This document shows positions 60,539 to 64,000 of a DNA stretch of 64,000 bases, in pieces. Each line of letters opens with the position of its first letter. Position 1 is the first letter of the stretch. Made by a program: the position numbers and the translations under genes. Source of the stretch: Paenibacillus whitsoniae (lineage in GTDB: Bacteria; Bacillota; Bacilli; Paenibacillales; NBRC-103111); contig NZ_RXHU01000082.1 in NCBI RefSeq assembly GCF_003955665.1, positions 62,001 to 126,000 on the forward strand, given 5' to 3'. The notes under the pieces were generated by a model. The model worked only from the letters and a program-made list of their open reading frames with translations, had not been told where the DNA came from and did not search any database.

Positions 60539-62278
60539 TCACGGCTGATATTCTGCGAACTGGTCGGCAACCTTCAGGTATGCGACATAAGAAATCAAAA
60601 AAGAAACGTATCCATCGATACGCCCCCTGCTCTTTGCCTTGTCAGGCTGTATGCCGTTGTTTGGGTCAATTTTTGCGGCCGTGTTTGTCGTACACCAGCG
60701 AAATAATCCATTATACTCGCTATATTCAATCAGTCCATCTTCAAAGAGGGCTCTTGTTTCTTTCATGGGAACCGACAGAGATTTCGCTCCCATGGCTACA
60801 GGAAATGTGACTCCCCGTCCATTCGTATCTTCTTTCGGAAAACCATTGGCTTCCATATCATCCGCCCAGTCTCCACCATGCCAACGATCCCAGCCGATCT
60901 TCCAAAAAGTTACTTGATAAGTCTCAGCCAGTTCAACGTACCATTCCGTGACCTCTGATTTGCGAACCATACTGCCCTCGCAAATCTTCAGAAGCTCTTT
61001 GTTCAATGGATCTTTGGCATTGGTATTACAGAAACTCTCATATGCCATTTTGTCAGCCTGGCTGTTCTTCTCAATCCGTTGACTGGCAATAAAATACTTT
61101 TGGAAAATCCTCAACTTCCCTCCGACAGGTACAAGTGCTGTCGCGCAGCACAAGTCCGTTGTTTCTGCCATGTCGACACCGCCGACAGCGTACTTGTCTT
61201 GGATCATATCAATTGACATTTCAATCGCGCATTCATCCACGACTGCAAGGTCAAAATAGATGACGCTCAAGCTGCTAGCGCGATTCAAATGTTTGGCCAA
61301 AAACGACGGCATTTGCGCTGGATCTTCGAGCGCCTTCTGATATTCGCCTTCAAGGTAGCTCATTGTCGGATGACTGCCGAGTCCGGGATTTGCCTTAATC
61401 CAGCACGATCTATCCTTCGGATCATCGTCAGCATCAATACGGAAGATCATCGGGAAGAGGCGTTCTTTACTCTCGCCTGACAACACTTTCGTGCAGCGGT
61501 CCAGGATAGAATCAAATATCCCTTCGCGAACAAAGCCGAACGTCGAAATGATAACGCCCAGCGGCTGCGTACGCGCCCCGACAGCTGATGAGAACACATC
61601 ATAGGTGTTCCGCTGCGTAATGGCATGACATTCGTCAATAACATACGCATGCGGATTGAGTCCATCCTGAGAATTGCTGTTTTTGCTTCCTGCCTTCATG
61701 TAACTGTCCGTCGGCAGAAACACCAGCTTCTCCGCATTGTCCTTGTCCCGCTTCGTGCGCCAATACTTGCGCGGGCGTTTTTCCGGCGTCAGCACATCTG
61801 ATGACATTAGCAGAGCCTTGGCATTGTCGTACACGATGCCCGCTTGTGACTTGATCGTAGCTAAGCACCATACTTGCGCAGCCGGTTCACCGTCGGCCAT
61901 TAGCAGGAACAAGGCGATGGCCGAGATGAAGAATGACTTCCCCCACTTCCGCGCGACGAACAGCACCATCTCACGGAAGTATCGCACTTCCATTTCCAAC
62001 TCGGTGTCATAAATTTTGAAGCCAAATATGCAGGCAACGATGTACTTCTGCTCAATCGTTAGTTCGAATGACTGGCCCGCCCAGCGCCCTTCACGGTGCT
62101 TCAGCAATTTACAAAAATCAATGAACGCTTCTACATCCGTCGGATCGTATCGAACCTTCTTGTTTCTCAGCAGCTTCTCGATTAACTTTTTGAGATCCTT
62201 AATATCTTTGCCGTGCTTGCTCGGCTCCCGCTCCACATATTCATGCCAGTCGGAAATGTATTCAGGGACATATGTCAT
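60539..62278 (-). CDS. Terminase large subunit
   Basis: 579 residues. ATPase: FVARKWGKSFFISAIALFLL (Walker A-like) and HAYVIDECHAITQ (Walker B, catalytic Glu). Nuclease: GGVDMAETTDLCCATALVPV (Asp) and RIDGYVSFLISYVAYLK at the end. It packs DNA into the prohead. Overlaps the small subunit gene by 4 bases. Confidence 0.94.
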   Translation of the reverse strand: MTYVPEYISDWHEYVEREPSKHGKDIKDLKKLIEKLLRNKKVRYDPTDVEAFIDFCKLLKHREGRWAGQSFELTIEQKYIVACIFGFKIYDTELEMEVRYFREMVLFVARKWGKSFFISAIALFLLMADGEPAAQVWCLATIKSQAGIVYDNAKALLMSSDVLTPEKRPRKYWRTKRDKDNAEKLVFLPTDSYMKAGSKNSNSQDGLNPHAYVIDECHAITQRNTYDVFSSAVGARTQPLGVIISTFGFVREGIFDSILDRCTKVLSGESKERLFPMIFRIDADDDPKDRSCWIKANPGLGSHPTMSYLEGEYQKALEDPAQMPSFLAKHLNRASSLSVIYFDLAVVDECAIEMSIDMIQDKYAVGGVDMAETTDLCCATALVPVGGKLRIFQKYFIASQRIEKNSQADKMAYESFCNTNAKDPLNKELLKICEGSMVRKSEVTEWYVELAETYQVTFWKIGWDRWHGGDWADDMEANGFPKEDTNGRGVTFPVAMGAKSLSVPMKETRALFEDGLIEYSEYNGLFRWCTTNTAAKIDPNNGIQPDKAKSRGRIDGYVSFLISYVAYLKVADQFAEYQP

Positions 62279-62637
62279 TTACGCCCCATGATAACCTGAA
62301 AAGCATCCTGTCCTTCCGGTTTTGGAACGCCGCCCGGAATAAGATCTGTCAATTGCTTGCAAGCAGCCGCATAGTTCTTCATGGTAGTATTATAAATTTC
62401 AACCGCAGGCCGCTTCCGCTCATATGTCATTTCTCCCTGTGTAAACATCTCGACGGTGCCTTTCCAGTTGATGTCCTCTTCCAGCTCTTTGAGCGTGATC
62501 GCCATGAACGCAGCCCGTTCAATCATTCCTTCCGCAGCCTGCAACTTCTCTTTCGGCAACTCTTTGAGAAGTCGTTTCAAGCGATTAAATTCCCGCTTTA
62601 TCCGCTCCTCTCTCGTCGGGCCGACCGCGATCGCCAT
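62275..62637 (-). CDS. Terminase small subunit (P27 family)
   Basis: 120 residues from the ATG at 62637, behind AAGGTGATAAC. REERIKREFNRLKRLLKELP, RAAFMAITLKELEEDINWKG and PAVEIYNTTMKNYAAACKQL are the P27/TerS_3 pattern. It recognises the packaging site. Confidence 0.88.
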   Translation of the reverse strand: MAIAVGPTREERIKREFNRLKRLLKELPKEKLQAAEGMIERAAFMAITLKELEEDINWKGTVEMFTQGEMTYERKRPAVEIYNTTMKNYAAACKQLTDLIPGGVPKPEGQDAFQVIMGRK

Positions 62638-62760
62638 AGTTATCACCTTCTCGTCGATTTTCCCAAGCGATTGGGATTTTAGGGGGAGGGGGGCTATGCA
62701 AACAGCCCGCGAGTAAAAATGCAACTCCCCCCTACGGTACCCAAGGCCCCAAACCCCTTT
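62638..62760. other. G/C-run region between HNH and terminase genes
   Basis: Contains runs of G and C (GGGGGAGGGGGGC at 62681-62693, CTCCCCCCTA at 62726-62735, CCCCTTTTTAACCCCGGGGG just beyond). HNH-terminase borders of cos-type phages carry the packaging site; this is a candidate, but no cleavage site can be read from it. Confidence 0.4.
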
Positions 62761-63057
62761 TTAACCCCGGGGGGGCCTCTTTTTTGGTATAAAAAGGAAA
62801 TTCTGAAGTCCAATGCTTCTTTCGTGCTTATGATTGTGACAATCCGTGCACAGGTACTGCAAATTGGCGGGATCATAGGCTATATGCCAGTCATGCTTGT
62901 TCTGATCGGTCAATTCGATGATGTGATCCACGTCTTTCCCCGCCTTAACCGTCCCTTTTTGCCAGCACAACTCACACAAACCATTAGCCCTGCTGATAAC
63001 AAACTGCCTTGCAGGCTCCCATTCAGGTGATGCGTAAATCTCAGGATGACGTGCCAT
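62761..63057 (-). CDS. HNH endonuclease next to terminase
   Basis: 98 residues: ANGLCELCWQKGTVKAGKDV, DHIIELTDQNKHDW, and NLQYLCTDCHNHKHERSIGL, with two CxxC pairs holding zinc and the His-Asn-His residues. HNH nucleases in this position help cleavage of packaged DNA in cos-type phages. Start at 63057 overlaps the small upstream gene by 17 bases. Confidence 0.92.
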   Translation of the reverse strand: MARHPEIYASPEWEPARQFVISRANGLCELCWQKGTVKAGKDVDHIIELTDQNKHDWHIAYDPANLQYLCTDCHNHKHERSIGLQNFLFIPKKRPPRG

Positions 63058-63262
63058 AATCCCCTTTTTCACACCTTTTTACGTCACTGGGACATTTATT
63101 GACCAACCATATTTTTATCCACAGGTGTGGACAAGTGCCACAAACCCAGTCACAGCAAGGCCTGAAAGCCTCTTTTTTGGGGTCATTTGAGTTAATCATA
63201 TTGGTCATTCTGGGTAATTCATTCTTCTGCTTCAAACCCTTGATACATCTAGGTTTTCTCAT
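63041..63262 (-). CDS. Small Cys-rich hypothetical protein
   Basis: 73 residues: MRKPRCIKGLKQKNELPRMT, PCCDWVCGTCPHLW and NKCPSDVKRCEKGD. Several Cys in CxxC-like spacing could bind a metal. AAGGGATC precedes the ATG and no other frame is open here, so it may be real. Overlaps the HNH gene by 17 bases. Confidence 0.4.
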   Translation of the reverse strand: MRKPRCIKGLKQKNELPRMTNMINSNDPKKEAFRPCCDWVCGTCPHLWIKIWLVNKCPSDVKRCEKGDYGTSS

Positions 63263-63303
63263 GATCCCTTAATCGAGTTACACCTATCTGTAATATGATT
63301 AAC

Positions 63304-63852
63304 TCACGATGATTTGTAGCGTTTTAGGAGGCTATCTAGTGAATCCTGCTCAATGCCGATATACCGCAAAGTAATCTTGGGTGAAGAGTGGCCGAAAAAT
63401 TGCTGAAGCATCCCAACATCCTTGTCAGACAGATGATAGAACGTATATCCAAATGTCTTACGCAGTGAGTGGCACCCAATTCCTTGGAGGGAAAACTCTC
63501 GTGCCACCTCTCTAATTATTTTGTAAGCCATATTCCTGCCAATCGGCTTGTTGTAACCTTCTCTGCTTCTGATAAGATACTCGTGCTGCTGCATCCCAGA
63601 AACGTACTCTTTAATTTCCTTCCGCAGCTCTTTGGTAATTAGAATCCTTTTATTCTTTCCGGTCTTCTTCTCCTTGACTTCGATATGTGATCCAACCACA
63701 TCGCGAACGCGAAGCTTAAGAATGTCGCAAATTCGAAGTCCCGTATCAACGCCTAATAAGAACATCATGAAATTTCGCTTGTTGTTCTCTTTTAGGAAGG
63801 CTTTGATGTCGGCCACAACTTCTGGGTCTTTAATGGGATGGACATAATTCAC
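63304..63852 (-). CDS. Tyrosine recombinase, catalytic domain only
   Basis: 182 residues. All catalytic residues are visible: Arg40 in GVDTGLRICD, Lys in KEKKTGKNKR, His128/Arg131 in CHSLRKTFG, His155 in FFGHSSPKI and Tyr164 in TLRYIG. The usual N-terminal core-binding SAM-like domain of integrases is absent. It sits just before the packaging genes, not at a prophage end, so it may be a XerD-like helper in late or replication functions; a true integrase may lie outside the window. GTG start at 63852. Confidence 0.88.
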   Translation of the reverse strand: MNYVHPIKDPEVVADIKAFLKENNKRNFMMFLLGVDTGLRICDILKLRVRDVVGSHIEVKEKKTGKNKRILITKELRKEIKEYVSGMQQHEYLIRSREGYNKPIGRNMAYKIIREVAREFSLQGIGCHSLRKTFGYTFYHLSDKDVGMLQQFFGHSSPKITLRYIGIEQDSLDSLLKRYKSS

Positions 63853-63998
63853 GGTGGCATCACTCCAATGCCCGAGATCGTATCAAGGTTAATCCGATCG
63901 TTGTGCTTTAAGGCCCATTTCATTCCGGCTGGCAGATTGGCCGTTGTCCGGCCATAGCACGTAACCAGAATTAAATGTTGCTCTTCCAACCGGCATGC
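63849..63998 (-). CDS. C-terminal part of a prophage protein, cut at the window edge
   Basis: 50 codons with no stop up to the window end: RLEEQHLILVTCYGRTTANL, PAGMKWALKHNDRINLDTIS, GIGVMPP. Its TGA overlaps the recombinase start. Not recognised; the open frame and overlap make a real gene likely. Confidence 0.6.
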   Translation of the reverse strand, partial: ACRLEEQHLILVTCYGRTTANLPAGMKWALKHNDRINLDTISGIGVMPP

Positions 63999-64000
63999 AA

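Noticed and set aside
1-64000. CRISPR arrays, rRNA and tRNA genes
   Set aside because: No regularly spaced repeats of CRISPR size and no tRNA or rRNA signatures were seen.

Overview
The window looks like the chromosome of a Paenibacillus-type Firmicute. The evidence is the family content: YesM/YesN-type two-component systems next to CUT1 sugar ABC transporters, an S-layer-homology surface protein, a secreted GH26 mannanase, GntR and TetR regulators, strong AGGAGG ribosome sites, and a PBSX/Xkd-like contractile prophage. No rRNA, tRNA or CRISPR array was seen. The assignment rests on gene families only, not on a database match.

1-16.9 kb: an RtcB RNA ligase with a decayed NADAR gene directly upstream; a CLC-type antiporter under a textbook fluoride riboswitch with its own terminator; then a minus-strand carbohydrate locus (sensor kinase, AraC-type regulator, two permeases, lipoprotein binding protein, cytosolic MGH1-like and GH43 glycosidases) that contains a 115-bp tandem repeat; then a VOC protein, a secreted GH26 mannanase and a small unknown protein.

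16.9-33.8 kb: a 1025-residue 7TM hybrid kinase and its coupled response regulator. In the kinase both the H-box histidine and the receiver aspartate are replaced, leaving only the C-terminal LytS-type kinase module intact. Next come a Nudix-DUF402 fusion, a mannonate-type operon (binding protein, two permeases, ManD-family dehydratase) with a GntR regulator and two matching 17-bp palindromes, a 976-residue SLH surface protein, and an IlvD-type dehydratase with its own GntR regulator.

33.9-41 kb: a compact accessory island: two TetR genes (one with an internal deletion) and the tail of a third, a multicopper oxidase, two SDR-like proteins, a 14-TM efflux pump, and an SRPBCC protein whose first codons were copied from the neighbouring SDR gene. 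At least eight copies of one operator (core TTGATCAAT) sit at its promoters, in two cases flanking the promoter on both sides.

42.9-64 kb (continuing past the edge): late genes of a prophage on the minus strand, read from the right: recombinase, HNH, terminase, portal, protease, capsid, connectors, sheath, tube, tail chaperone with a -1 frameshift site, tape measure, baseplate, tail fibre, two tiny CD1375-like proteins, and a lysis block of a coiled-coil membrane protein, a holin, a papain-like cysteine peptidase and a glucosaminidase. The presence of a papain-like enzyme between holin and muramidase is the least expected part of the phage.
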